Source: Bacteroidales bacterium (lineage in GTDB: Bacteria; Bacteroidota; Bacteroidia; Bacteroidales; Marinilabiliaceae). Taken from it: a stretch of DNA of 44,329 nt. A program made the position numbers and the translations under genes. The notes under the pieces are model-generated. The model made no database searches. It was given only the letters and a program-made list of their open reading frames with translations, and had not been told where the DNA came from. Of the stretch, positions 1 to 8,851 are shown piece after piece (the stretch's first letter is position 1; each line of letters opens with the position of its first letter). The DNA is taken from NCBI GenBank assembly GCA_024401335.1, contig JAKSLH010000023.1, positions 1-44,329 on the forward strand, written 5' to 3'.

Positions 1-85
1 AACCTTCTACCTTTGCTGCGGTCAAGCCCTGGAGGGTTTGAAAGGAGCTGGTCGTATAGGACTTACTCATGTGCGATTTTTGCAT
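1..85 (-). CDS. 5' end of an unidentified gene leaving the window on the left
   Basis: An open frame on the minus strand starts at an ATG at 85 (or an in-frame ATG at 70) and stays open to the window edge, giving 28 codons. The peptide contains SSFQTLQGLTAAKVEG, which looks like coding sequence, but I do not recognise the family. A well-formed Bacteroidota promoter lies just upstream at 109-138, which supports a real gene start here. The start at 70 would give a leader of about 30 nt and the start at 85 about 15 nt; the sequence does not decide between them. Confidence 0.5.
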   Translation of the reverse strand, partial: MQKSHMSKSYTTSSFQTLQGLTAAKVEG

Positions 86-108
86 CCGATGTATCTCGTT
101 TGCGGTTG

Positions 109-138
109 CAAAGGTAGATACAATTTTTTATTCTGCAA
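109..138 (-). promoter_or_regulatory. Bacteroidota-type promoter for the leftward gene
   Basis: On the minus strand a -7 box TACCTTTG (complement of 109-116) is preceded by TTG (complement of 136-138) with a 19-nt spacer. This matches the TTTG-N19-21-TAnnTTTG consensus of primary sigma factors in this phylum. It is divergent from the promoter at 287-318. Confidence 0.6.
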
Positions 139-286
139 GCGTTTTGAACAAATATTTTAAAAGTTTTTGTAAGCGCAACTGCTAACAAGCTATCAATAAG
201 TTCGATATTAAGATTGTCGATATTAATCATAACAGCACCTTACATCTTACGATTTTTCACAAAGAGGCTTTTTTAATTGGCTTTTA

Positions 287-318
287 TTTGCTAAAAGCAA
301 TATTAAACTATACTTTTG
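287..318 (+). promoter_or_regulatory. Promoter of the Lrp/AsnC regulator
   Basis: TTTG at 287-290, a 20-nt spacer, and TACTTTTG at 311-318 match the Bacteroidota -33/-7 consensus. Transcription would start near 325, giving a leader of about 35 nt before the ATG at 359. The rest of 139-286 shows no gene; it contains the direct repeat TCGATATTAA at 202-211 and 217-226, a possible operator. Confidence 0.65.
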
Positions 319-358
319 TACACTTACAATTTAGATAACAAGAAAAAACAACATAACT

Positions 359-838
359 ATGGCTGAAAATTTCGACACAAATCTTCAGATCGACGAACTC
401 GACAAGAAGATTCTATCACTCATAATGGAAAACGCCCGCATCCCATTCCTCGAAGTAGCACGTGAATGCAAGGTATCTGGAGCCGCTATCCACCAGCGCG
501 TACAGCGTCTTCAGAACATGGGTGTAATCAAAGGTTCTGAATTCATCATCAACCCTAACAAGATAGGCTACATGACATGTGCCTACATCGGCATCTTCTT
601 GAAGGACGCCCGTTTCTTCGATGATGTTGTCGCTAAGATGAAGGAGATTCCTCAAATCGTTGAATGTCACTATACAACTGGTACATACGCCATCTTCATC
701 AAGATATACGCCAAGAGCAACGAACACATGAAGTACATCCTTCACGATAAGCTCCAGGCTATCGACGGCATCGCTTCTACTGAGACAATCATCTCACTTG
801 AAGAGAGCTTCAAGCGTCAGATTACAATCTGCGACTAA
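359..838 (+). CDS. Lrp/AsnC family transcriptional regulator
   Basis: The 159-residue protein has the standard length and layout of the Lrp/AsnC family. An N-terminal winged helix-turn-helix begins LQIDELDKKILSLIMENAR, with the recognition region around VSGAAIHQRVQRLQNMGVI (about residues 40-60). A C-terminal RAM (ACT-like) ligand-binding domain follows, with the typical GTYAIFIKIYAKSNEHMKYILHDKL segment split across strands and helix. Members of this family bind amino acids and control amino-acid metabolism or global programmes as octamers. The effector cannot be read from sequence. The gene stands alone between its own promoter and a strong terminator, and the repeated TCGATATTAA upstream could be an autoregulatory site. 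Confidence 0.95.
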   Translation: MAENFDTNLQIDELDKKILSLIMENARIPFLEVARECKVSGAAIHQRVQRLQNMGVIKGSEFIINPNKIGYMTCAYIGIFLKDARFFDDVVAKMKEIPQIVECHYTTGTYAIFIKIYAKSNEHMKYILHDKLQAIDGIASTETIISLEESFKRQITICD

Positions 839-857
839 CGTACTCACATATAAAGTG

Positions 858-897
858 AAGCGGCCTCACGAGCATATCGTTGAGGCCGCTTGTTTTA
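858..897 (+). terminator. Intrinsic terminator after the Lrp/AsnC gene
   Basis: An 11-bp perfect stem AAGCGGCCTCA / TGAGGCCGCTT (858-868 with 881-891) with a 12-nt loop is followed by GTTTT. It also lies past the stop of the convergent uvrA gene. Confidence 0.85.
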
Positions 898-913
898 TAT
901 AGACTAAGCTATA

Positions 914-3790
914 CTATTTCTCTAGTTCTTCCTTCAAGAACTTCCATGTATATCCCTTTGCCTGGGCAACGATCTCTTCCGGTGTGCCGCAAGCGAGAAC
1001 TGTACCTCCATTGCGACCGCCCTCTGGTCCCATGTCGACTATATAGTCCGCCATCTTTATCACGTCCAGGTTATGTTCTATCACGACAACCGTATTACCC
1101 TTGTCCACCAGCTTGTTTATCACGTCCATGAGAATTCTGATGTCCTCAAAATGCAAGCCTGTAGTCGGTTCGTCCAAGAGATACAGCGTATTGCCCGTAT
1201 CCTTACGCGCCAACTCTGTAGCCAACTTTATGCGCTGGCTCTCACCACCCGAGAGTGTCGTCGATGGCTGTCCAAGTGTTATATAGCCCAACCCCACGCT
1301 CTGCAGCGTCTTGAGCTTATGAGATATGCTCGGTATGTTCTCGAAGAACTCAGCAGCCATATTGATAGTCATCTGGAGTATATCTCCTATCGACTTACCC
1401 TTGAACTTCACTTCAAGAGTTTCACGGTTGTAACGTTTTCCGCGACAGTCAGGACACTCCACCATCACGTCTGGCAGCAGACTCATCTCAATGACCTGTA
1501 CGCCAGCGCCCTTGCATGTCTCGCATCGGCCACCGCAGACATTGAACGAGAATCGTCCTATCTTGTAGTTTCTCAGTTTCGACTCAGGCAAGTCACCAAA
1601 GAGCTTTCTTATATCATCAAACAGTCCCGTATATGTTGCCGGATTAGAGCGTGGTGTTCGTCCAATAGGCGTCTGGTCAACGGCCACTATCTTGTCTATA
1701 TTGTCCACACCCTCTATTGACTCGTATGGCATAGGGTCTTTCAGCGAACGATAGAACTTCTGGCTCAATATAGGCTGCAACGTCTCGTTCACGAGTGTTG
1801 ACTTACCCGAGCCCGACACGCCCGTCATGCAGATCAGAGTACCCAATGGGAATGTGACATCAACATTCTTGAGGTTATTACCCGTACAGCCCCTCAGGAC
1901 AAGCGTCTTACCACTACCCTTGCGACGTTCTTTAGGCACCTCTATATTCATTCTGCCACTCAGATACTGAGCCGTCATCGTATCCAGCTTCACTATCTCC
2001 TCAGGCTTTCCGCTTGCCACGATATGACCGCCCTTGCGGCCAGCCCCTGGTCCCACGTCAACAAGATAGTCGGCCTGCATCATCATGTCACGGTCGTGCT
2101 CCACGACAATGACACTATTACCCGAGTCTCTCAACGCCTTTAGCGAATTGATAAGTCTCACATTATCTCTCTGATGCAATCCGATACTTGGTTCATCGAG
2201 GATATACAGCACATTGACAAGCTGCGAACCTATCTGCGTAGCAAGCCTTATTCGTTGGCTCTCACCGCCCGACAGCGATACGGCACTTCGGTTCATCGAC
2301 AGATAATCTAATCCTACATCAAGAAGGAATCCTATACGGCTGCGTATCTCCTTGAGTATCTCTGTCGCAATAGCTTTCTGACGGCTATCAAGACGGTCTT
2401 CTATTCCTTCAAGCCACTCGTAAAGCTCTCGCATATCCATCTTTGCCACATCGGCAATGTTCTTACCATCGATAAAGAAATGCAGCGCTTCACGGTTAAG
2501 ACGCTGTCCGTGACACTCCGGACACTCCACTTCACGCGCAAACTGAGTGGCCCACTTCTTCTCTTTTGCCGAATTGGTACTCTCCTGAATATGGTCTATA
2601 TAATTGATTATTCCATCAAAAGGCGGATAGAAATTATTTGACAGACCCGATTCGTTTTTCAGCGTCAGCCTCTCCGGAGTACCATAGAGTATGGTATCCA
2701 TCGCCTCTTCGGATATCTCCTCTATAGGTGTCTTGAGCGTAAATCCATATTTCTCAGATATCGCATCAAGCTGAGCAAAGACCAGGGTGTTACGTTGCTT
2801 GCCCACAGGCTCTATGCCGCCATCAGCAATACTCTTCTTAGGGTCAGGTATTATCTTCTCTATGTCGATCTGCACAAGCGAGCCCAGGCCCTTACACTTA
2901 GGGCAAGCGCCTTGTGGTGAATTGAACGAGAAGTTATGCGGAGCCGGCTCTGAATATGATATACCAGTTGTTGGGCACATCAGCTGGCGACTGAAATAGC
3001 GTGGTGTGCCGGTCTCATCATCAGCATCAACGACCATCATCACACCCTTGCCCACACGAAGCGCCAACTCTATAGACTGCTTCATGCGCTTGGCATCGGT
3101 CGCATCCGCAGAGCGCTCTACACGCATCTTGTCAACCATGAGTTCTATGAAGTGGCTCTTGTATCTGTCGAGCTTCATGCCGTGAGTCACCTCCTTTATC
3201 TCACCATCAACGCGAGCATAGAGATAACCACGTTTGCGAATCTGCTCGAAGACCTCCTTATAGTGACCCTTTCGTCCCTTCACAAGAGGAGACAACAGAT
3301 AGACCCTTTTACCATCAAATGCATCAAGTATAAGGTCGAGTATCTGGTCTTCTGTATATTTCACCATCTTCTCACCCGTCGCATAGGAACGGGCTTCACC
3401 TGCTCGTGCATAGAGCAGACGGAAGAAGTCGTATATCTCGGTGACAGTACCAACGGTTGAACGAGGGTTATTGTTTGTAGTCTTCTGTTCAATGGAAATG
3501 ACAGGGCTGAGACCAGTTATCTTGTCAACATTCGGACGTTGGCCACCTCCGAGGAACTGGCGTGCATAAGCCGAGAACGTCTCAATGTATCGGCGTTGCC
3601 CCTCTGCATAAATAGTATCGAAAGCCAAAGACGACTTACCGCTACCACTCAACCCGGTAAAGACAACCAGACTGTTTCGTGGGATCGTCAAGTCAACATT
3701 CTTCAGATTATGCTCACGGGCACCATATATCTCTATCTTGGTCTCTTCGTTTTCTATATAGTCGTTGTTGTCTGCCGCCATTATCAACAT
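914..3790 (-). CDS. uvrA: UvrA, excinuclease ABC subunit A
   Basis: This is the damage-recognition ATPase of nucleotide excision repair, acting as a dimer with UvrB. The 958-residue protein has two ABC modules. Walker A motifs are [10 protein letters not shown] (about residue 46) and [10 protein letters not shown] (about 645), and signature motifs [14 protein letters not shown] and [14 protein letters not shown] precede Walker B segments ending in LDEP. Zinc modules include [10 protein letters not shown] and the C-terminal CETCKGAG / [10 protein letters not shown] pair. The upstream zinc module reads CPTTG and CPKCKG, so it lacks the second cysteine of the usual CPxCG. Translation may start at the first ATG or at the MAADNN methionine three codons in (3781); both follow a TATTTTTG -7 box at 3803-3810. 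Confidence 0.97.
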   Translation of the reverse strand: MLIMAADNNDYIENEETKIEIYGAREHNLKNVDLTIPRNSLVVFTGLSGSGKSSLAFDTIYAEGQRRYIETFSAYARQFLGGGQRPNVDKITGLSPVISIEQKTTNNNPRSTVGTVTEIYDFFRLLYARAGEARSYATGEKMVKYTEDQILDLILDAFDGKRVYLLSPLVKGRKGHYKEVFEQIRKRGYLYARVDGEIKEVTHGMKLDRYKSHFIELMVDKMRVERSADATDAKRMKQSIELALRVGKGVMMVVDADDETGTPRYFSRQLMCPTTGISYSEPAPHNFSFNSPQGACPKCKGLGSLVQIDIEKIIPDPKKSIADGGIEPVGKQRNTLVFAQLDAISEKYGFTLKTPIEEISEEAMDTILYGTPERLTLKNESGLSNNFYPPFDGIINYIDHIQESTNSAKEKKWATQFAREVECPECHGQRLNREALHFFIDGKNIADVAKMDMRELYEWLEGIEDRLDSRQKAIATEILKEIRSRIGFLLDVGLDYLSMNRSAVSLSGGESQRIRLATQIGSQLVNVLYILDEPSIGLHQRDNVRLINSLKALRDSGNSVIVVEHDRDMMMQADYLVDVGPGAGRKGGHIVASGKPEEIVKLDTMTAQYLSGRMNIEVPKERRKGSGKTLVLRGCTGNNLKNVDVTFPLGTLICMTGVSGSGKSTLVNETLQPILSQKFYRSLKDPMPYESIEGVDNIDKIVAVDQTPIGRTPRSNPATYTGLFDDIRKLFGDLPESKLRNYKIGRFSFNVCGGRCETCKGAGVQVIEMSLLPDVMVECPDCRGKRYNRETLEVKFKGKSIGDILQMTINMAAEFFENIPSISHKLKTLQSVGLGYITLGQPSTTLSGGESQRIKLATELARKDTGNTLYLLDEPTTGLHFEDIRILMDVINKLVDKGNTVVVIEHNLDVIKMADYIVDMGPEGGRNGGTVLACGTPEEIVAQAKGYTWKFLKEELEK

Positions 3791-3802
3791 TATTTGGAAC
3801 TA

Positions 3803-3810
3803 CAAAAATA
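3803..3810 (-). promoter_or_regulatory. -7 box of uvrA
   Basis: The complement of 3803-3810 reads TATTTTTG (TAnnTTTG), about 13 nt before the first possible start codon. A -33 element at ideal spacing is not obvious. Confidence 0.45.
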
Positions 3811-3862
3811 ATGTTTTTCTGCAAATATGCTACAATCAGGCAACCCACATATCTCACAACAA

Positions 3863-3900
3863 ACAAAAAAGGACGTCGATAAACATTATCGCCGTCCTTT
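3863..3900 (-). terminator. Terminator of the phosphatase-like/thiD/metY operon
   Basis: On the minus strand AAAGGACG-g-CGATAA pairs with TTATCG-a-CGTCCTTT (stem of about 14 bp with one internal mismatch), followed by TTTTTTG. It sits 20 bp past the metY stop codon. Confidence 0.8.
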
Positions 3901-3919
3901 AAAGATATGTAGTGTATAT

Positions 3920-5209
3920 TTACTTACCAGCCTCAGCAGCCTCGATAGCCTGCTTGATGTCGTTGATAAGGTCTTCAGCGTCCTCGATGCCGACGCTGAG
4001 ACGGATCAAGTCAGGTGCTACGCCTGCCTCGATAAGCTGTTCATCGGTCATCTGACGGTGAGTATGGCTAGCCGGGTGAAGCACGCATGAGTGGCAGTCG
4101 GCCACGTGTGTAACGATGCTAATCAGCTTGAGGTTATCCATAAAACGGATAGAGAATTCGCGTCCGCCCTTCAATCCAAACGCCATAACGCCGCAAGTGC
4201 CATTAGGCAAGTACTTCTGCTGAAGTGCATGCTGTGAGTCGTCGGCAAGGTCAGGATAGTTGATCCAAGCCACACGAGGATCATCATGGAGGAACTGAGC
4301 TATCTTACGAGCATTCTCGCAGTGACGAGGCATACGGAGATGCAAAGTCTGCAAGCCAAGGTTAAGATAGAAAGCGTTCTGTGGCGCCTGAATAGAGCCG
4401 AGGTCACGCATAAGCTGTGAAGTAGCCTTAGTGATATAAGCCAACTTACCGAACTTCTTAGTGTAAACGAGACCATGGTACGACTCATCTGGTTCAGTCA
4501 AACCGTGGAACTTGCTGCCATACTTCTCCCAGTCGAAATTACCGCTATCGACGATAGCACCACCGACAGTAGCGCCGTGACCATCCATGTACTTAGTTGT
4601 AGAATGAGTAACGATATCAGCGCCGAACTCAAAAGGACGGCAGTTGACAGGAGTAGCAAATGTATTGTCGACAATCAGAGGCACCTCATGCTTATGAGCG
4701 ATACGAGCGAACTTCTCGATATCAAGCACCTGCACACCAGGGTTAGATATTGTCTCGCCAAACATAGCCTTAGTATTAGGCTTGAAAGCGGCCTCGATAT
4801 TAGCTTCGCTATCATTCTGGTCGATGAAGGTAACCTCGATGCCAAGCTTCTTAAGAGTAGTGCCAAGGAGGTTGAAAGTACCGCCATAGATGCTCTGAGC
4901 AGCGACAACATGGTCACCAGCCTCGCAGATGTTGAATATAGCGTAGAAGTTAGCCGCCTGACCGCTTGAAGTAAGCATAGCAGCCACGCCACCTTCGAGA
5001 GCAGCTATCTTGGCAGCAACCTTATCATTAGTTGGGTTCTGCAGACGTGTATAGAAATAGCCCTCATCCTCAAGGTCGAAGAGTTTGCCCATCTGAGCGC
5101 TAGTCTCATACTTAAAAGTAGTGCTCTGAACGATAGGCATCTGGCGTGACTCACCCTTCTTTGGTGTGTAACCTGCTTGAACACAAAGTGTTCCGATGTT
5201 GTTTTTCAT
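3920..5209 (-). CDS. metY: O-acetylhomoserine sulfhydrylase (PLP-dependent Cys/Met metabolism enzyme)
   Basis: The 429-residue length and sequence fit the O-acetylhomoserine aminocarboxypropyltransferase branch of the Cys/Met metabolism PLP family, which makes homocysteine from O-acetylhomoserine and sulfide. The N-terminal TLCVQAGYTP, the YFYTRLQNPTND substrate segment, SSGQAA and the PLP-lysine region HSTTKYMDGHG are all visible, and the C-terminal LIRLSVGIEDAEDL is typical. The longer middle insert (about residues 230-290) separates this branch from the shorter cystathionine gamma-synthases. The gene follows thiD by 23 bp on the same strand and is closed by a terminator. ThiD-family kinases can act on B6 vitamers as well as HMP, so a link between thiD and this PLP enzyme is possible but inferred. 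Confidence 0.93.
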   Translation of the reverse strand: MKNNIGTLCVQAGYTPKKGESRQMPIVQSTTFKYETSAQMGKLFDLEDEGYFYTRLQNPTNDKVAAKIAALEGGVAAMLTSSGQAANFYAIFNICEAGDHVVAAQSIYGGTFNLLGTTLKKLGIEVTFIDQNDSEANIEAAFKPNTKAMFGETISNPGVQVLDIEKFARIAHKHEVPLIVDNTFATPVNCRPFEFGADIVTHSTTKYMDGHGATVGGAIVDSGNFDWEKYGSKFHGLTEPDESYHGLVYTKKFGKLAYITKATSQLMRDLGSIQAPQNAFYLNLGLQTLHLRMPRHCENARKIAQFLHDDPRVAWINYPDLADDSQHALQQKYLPNGTCGVMAFGLKGGREFSIRFMDNLKLISIVTHVADCHSCVLHPASHTHRQMTDEQLIEAGVAPDLIRLSVGIEDAEDLINDIKQAIEAAEAGK

Positions 5210-5232
5210 ATTATGATTATTTTACTTTGTTT

Positions 5233-6039
5233 CTACAATGTTTTCCAGAAGTGGCAAACCGGCCCATGCCCCTTGCCTATCTCATATTCAGCTCCAGCCA
5301 TGATAGCAGCATCGATATATTGCTTAGCCGCTGTAACAGCTCCAAGAAGTCCCTTACCCTGCGCCATATACGATGCTATGGCCGATGACAAAGTGCAACC
5401 TGTACCATGTTTATTTGGCGTATTAATCTTGTCAGAGGGGAAATCAAGAAATGCCTCGTCCTCCGCATCACATAATATGTCGGCCATTTCGTTGGTGCTG
5501 AGATGCCCTCCTTTGACTAACACCGACAATCCGTCTACCGATAGTTCATCTGCCGCATCCTTCATCTCGTCTATCGTAGATATCTTGCGTCCCAGCAGTG
5601 TCTCTGCCTCAGGAATATTGGGAGTGATGAGTCGTGCTATCGGAAACAGATATGCCTTAAGCGCATCTGCTATGTCCGACTTCATAAGTGCATCACCCGA
5701 TGTGGCTACCATAACCGGATCGACCACAATGTTCTTGACATCATGCTTCTTGAGGGTCTCGGCTACCGCCTCGACGAGCTCCGCCGAATAGAGCATTCCT
5801 ATCTTGATGGCATCTGCTCCTATGTCTGTCAGCACCGACTCTATCTGTCCCACCACCATATCGACAGGCACCTCATGAATGCCAAACACGCCAACGGTAT
5901 TCTCATTGACGACAGCCGTGATAGCCGTTGCCGCATAGCTTCCCGTGGCCGAAATAGCCTTGATATCAGCCTGTATGCCAGCACCACCACTAGGATCGCT
6001 GCCTGCTATAGAAAGAACTCTGCTATATCTCTTCATCAT
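5233..6039 (-). CDS. thiD: ThiD, hydroxymethylpyrimidine/phosphomethylpyrimidine kinase
   Basis: The 268-residue ribokinase-fold protein starts with the ThiD signature RVLSIAGSDPSGGAGIQADIK and has the family anion-hole motif NKHGTGCTLSSAIASYMAQG near residue 210. ThiD phosphorylates HMP and then HMP-phosphate for thiamine pyrophosphate synthesis in the cytoplasm. Its start overlaps the stop of the upstream phosphatase-like gene by 4 bp (ATGA), which implies translational coupling. No other thiamine gene is close and no TPP riboswitch is seen upstream, so thiamine control is not evident here. Confidence 0.93.
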   Translation of the reverse strand: MMKRYSRVLSIAGSDPSGGAGIQADIKAISATGSYAATAITAVVNENTVGVFGIHEVPVDMVVGQIESVLTDIGADAIKIGMLYSAELVEAVAETLKKHDVKNIVVDPVMVATSGDALMKSDIADALKAYLFPIARLITPNIPEAETLLGRKISTIDEMKDAADELSVDGLSVLVKGGHLSTNEMADILCDAEDEAFLDFPSDKINTPNKHGTGCTLSSAIASYMAQGKGLLGAVTAAKQYIDAAIMAGAEYEIGKGHGPVCHFWKTL

Positions 6040-7664
6040 TTCCTCTTATTGAAATCCACGATAGGGATCTGCACTCCACTACATCCGTTAGGCAGGCTCA
6101 CCCTGATAAACGAGCAAACCGTAGGAGCCACGTCGGCCATACTATGACGTTCATAGATAGTCTGTCGAGGCACCTTCCAACCATAGAACACCAGAGGCAC
6201 ATATTCCTGTCCCCAGAGCTGTGTCAGTTCGCTACCATCATCCTGTTCCTCAGCCCATCCAGGCTCCAGGCTCAGAAGGATATCACCAGAACGTCGTGAG
6301 TTGTAGTTCTTACGCATAGCAGCTATGACCGGTGAATCGGAATAGATGCTCGTCAGATGCTTAGCCACTATAGCATCGCCGATGCCAGTCACCTGCTTCA
6401 TAAACTCTGCCGACTGAATAAGCAACGTATCGAACGACACATGCTTCTTCTCGCACAAGTCCCTGTTGAGATATATCTCACCGCTAGCGTAGTTCTTAAC
6501 CCATTTCTCCTGACCATGCAATGCCATGAGATAGAGATTGAGCAGAGCCGTCGTTCTATTGAGGCTCACCGTGCCCCAGCTTTTCCAGTGTTCCGTATCA
6601 GTATTAGCCACATCGTAGCAGCCCTGAGCCGAAGTAAGGACCACGAGCGTATTATCCATGCCGATGTCATGGTCAATAACCTTGAGGAGGGATGCGATAT
6701 TCTCATCGAGCTGAACAAGCAAATCTTCAGTCTCCGCATCGAGAGGCTGTATCTTATGACCGCACGAAGGAGTAGCAGTGAACTGAAGCGTCATGACGTC
6801 AGGTACATCATCCTTGCCATAGTCGCCACACAAGAGAATAGACGCCGCCATATCGCGCACCATCTGGTTGCCGTATGGAGAGCCAGCCACCCTAGCATAT
6901 TTCTCTTTAGAGCCAGTCTGCTTCAATGGGTAATAGAAAGTACGCTGAGCCGTTCCCTTATTGAAATACTTCCACTCGTGATACTCAGATATATCATACT
7001 TAGGAGCCCAGAACTTACCAAGATACATGTCGGCCATCTTCTTGCTATTGAACTCACGCAATATACCAGGAATAGTATCACCCTTCACATTCTGAGAGAC
7101 GAATTCACCCTTTTTCTTGTCGAACCATATTATCGGTTCAGGCACGTTAGTTCCCGAGCTCCACATCAGCAGATTAGGGTCAAAACCCAACGATATGAAA
7201 TGCGCCTTGTCGTTGTATATCTTACGGATCTCATTGCCTATAGTAGAGCATAGGAGGCTACCATTCTTAGGGATAGCCAACGTATCAAGCATACCCTTGC
7301 CATCGTATGCGTCGCCATATACGGCATGCACTTTCTTGCCAGAGAAATTGTCAATCCACTGTTCCGCCACGATGCCATGGGTAGCAGCAGGAGCGCCAGT
7401 AAAGAGAGTTGCCAGATTCTTGCCAGCATAGTTACCTCCAGCGTCGTAGTATGCGCTTTGAAGCTGAGATCCGAAATTGCAGATGCGATTGAACCCGTCG
7501 CGACCGCAGCGGGAACGTATTATCTCAAGCTGTTCATTATTGAAATTATCGATAAGGATGATAAGCACCAATCGAGGCTTATCGCTGCATAAGTCAGGGT
7601 TTTGCTGAGCTTTGAGGGGGATGGCAACAAATGCCAATATGAAAATCAGAATATGTCGCAACAT
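6036..7664 (-). CDS. Exported alkaline-phosphatase-superfamily protein, probably catalytically inactive
   Basis: The 542-residue protein has a Sec signal peptide (HILIFILAFVAIPLKAQ) and the fold landmarks of the PafA-like / type I phosphodiesterase branch: LIILIDNF, the LFTGAPAATHGI segment and a C-terminal VPLVFYGW block. Lined up without gaps to the family segment around PTYTGPGHASIYTG, both threonines are replaced (NYAGKNLATLFTG), so the nucleophile is missing. The second metal motif DxxGH reads PSCGH, the LTADHG motif reads LTSAQG, and the late HGSxYxYDxHVPL block lacks its histidines. Only the first aspartate and one histidine remain. I infer a binding or regulatory pseudoenzyme in the periplasm. 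It is the first gene of an operon with thiD and metY. Confidence 0.85.
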   Translation of the reverse strand: MLRHILIFILAFVAIPLKAQQNPDLCSDKPRLVLIILIDNFNNEQLEIIRSRCGRDGFNRICNFGSQLQSAYYDAGGNYAGKNLATLFTGAPAATHGIVAEQWIDNFSGKKVHAVYGDAYDGKGMLDTLAIPKNGSLLCSTIGNEIRKIYNDKAHFISLGFDPNLLMWSSGTNVPEPIIWFDKKKGEFVSQNVKGDTIPGILREFNSKKMADMYLGKFWAPKYDISEYHEWKYFNKGTAQRTFYYPLKQTGSKEKYARVAGSPYGNQMVRDMAASILLCGDYGKDDVPDVMTLQFTATPSCGHKIQPLDAETEDLLVQLDENIASLLKVIDHDIGMDNTLVVLTSAQGCYDVANTDTEHWKSWGTVSLNRTTALLNLYLMALHGQEKWVKNYASGEIYLNRDLCEKKHVSFDTLLIQSAEFMKQVTGIGDAIVAKHLTSIYSDSPVIAAMRKNYNSRRSGDILLSLEPGWAEEQDDGSELTQLWGQEYVPLVFYGWKVPRQTIYERHSMADVAPTVCSFIRVSLPNGCSGVQIPIVDFNKRK

Positions 7665-7696
7665 TCTTCTACAGGCCGCTATATCATTATTATCTG

Positions 7697-7704
7697 CAAA
7701 GATA
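7697..7704 (-). promoter_or_regulatory. -7 box of the phosphatase-like/thiD/metY operon
   Basis: The complement of 7697-7704 reads TATCTTTG, followed by a leader of about 30 nt to the start at 7664. No convincing -33 element is seen. Confidence 0.5.
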
Positions 7705-7750
7705 GTAAAGATTTGTTTTTCTCAGTCGATTAACGGATTATTTACCGCAA

Positions 7751-7779
7751 CAAAAAGGGACATCTTAACGACGTCCCTT
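7751..7779 (-). terminator. Terminator after the exported unknown protein gene
   Basis: On the minus strand AAGGGAC (7773-7779) pairs with GTCCCTT (7755-7761) around an 11-nt loop and is followed by TTTTTG. It ends 4 bp past the stop at 7783. Confidence 0.8.
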
Positions 7780-7782
7780 CAT

Positions 7783-8775
7783 CTATTCTAATTCCAACAT
7801 TTCTATCGTTCGTTTATCAATAATCTGCGTTTCGCCATCACCCTCGTTTATTGTGACGATTCTGTCGAAATACCAATTCGTTGTCCATCCGCTATCAACA
7901 TGAACAATGGATGTTGTATATTGCTCAAACCTATCTGTCATATTATATTCTTTAATAGCAGCGTCTATCATTTTTTCCACCTCCTGAACATCAGCATCTG
8001 GCTTAATGGACTGGATTGATGTCAACATAAGATTCTTTGATACATTCAAGACATCTTCACCATCGATCAATGTATATGAACGAATTACCGCAAAAGTAGA
8101 ATCTGATTCCTCTGGATCAACCCAAAATGTCATTTTACCCTGCAAAGGCACATTAGCCACATTATAATTCACATCAACAGCATATTCTTCGCCTATCTCA
8201 TACTTGCCGCCATGATACATCACTAAAGGAGATATGTCGTCTAAACAAGCACCGACAAGAAGTTCTTTAGTGCAAAAATTCTCAATCATTGCCATAACCT
8301 GCTCCCTTGTCATAGCCTTCTGAACCTCTTCGCTCTTCGAATACATATCGTCAATCAAAGTAATTGTCTGCTGCTTTAACTGACTAATAGTATTATCCAT
8401 GTCAAGGATCTCCTCCAATGTTCCAAGCTCATTGGTCTTGACCCTGATCTTCAGGTTTTCAGACAACTTATTGATCAACACATTCGACACGTTAACCTCA
8501 GCATTTAGATCAAGGATATCCTTGTAACCAAGCTGAATCACATAAGACTTTTCTGTCGCATCGAGCACATCAATCACCATTGTCTCTTTGGAAGAAGAAA
8601 CAGTCAGCTCCCCGCCAGTCTTTGTCTTTCTGATTTGTTTACGCGAACATTCGTAGGACATCTTTTCGCCCTTATTCCAATATGCGCAAATCTGAACAGT
8701 AGAGTCGGGCATATACTGTGCAAAGCCCATAACTGATGATAATACACCAACAGCAATTAGAAGTGTTTTCTTCAT
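7783..8775 (-). CDS. Exported protein of unknown function
   Basis: I do not recognise this 330-residue protein. It begins with a clear Sec signal peptide (KKTLLIAVGVLSSVMGFAQ) and has no lipobox, transmembrane segment or known catalytic motif. The body is rich in alternating hydrophobic strands, and the stretch around residues 110-165 (TISQLKQQTITLIDD, VQKAMTREQVMAMIE) is helical. Two cysteines near residues 30 and 43 and two near 167 and 177 could form disulfides in the periplasm. Bacteroidota encode many such exported proteins, often annotated as hypothetical. It has its own terminator and does not appear to share a transcript with either neighbour. Confidence 0.85.
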   Translation of the reverse strand: MKKTLLIAVGVLSSVMGFAQYMPDSTVQICAYWNKGEKMSYECSRKQIRKTKTGGELTVSSSKETMVIDVLDATEKSYVIQLGYKDILDLNAEVNVSNVLINKLSENLKIRVKTNELGTLEEILDMDNTISQLKQQTITLIDDMYSKSEEVQKAMTREQVMAMIENFCTKELLVGACLDDISPLVMYHGGKYEIGEEYAVDVNYNVANVPLQGKMTFWVDPEESDSTFAVIRSYTLIDGEDVLNVSKNLMLTSIQSIKPDADVQEVEKMIDAAIKEYNMTDRFEQYTTSIVHVDSGWTTNWYFDRIVTINEGDGETQIIDKRTIEMLELE

Positions 8776-8851
8776 AGATGAATTTTATTATAGATTACTA
8801 TTTCATGCTAATACATAACAGCGCAAATGTATATGATTTTCAGACTTACCT

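Noticed and set aside
880-1131. Proline-rich frame antisense to uvrA
   Set aside because: The product is compositionally odd and is a shadow of the uvrA coding strand.
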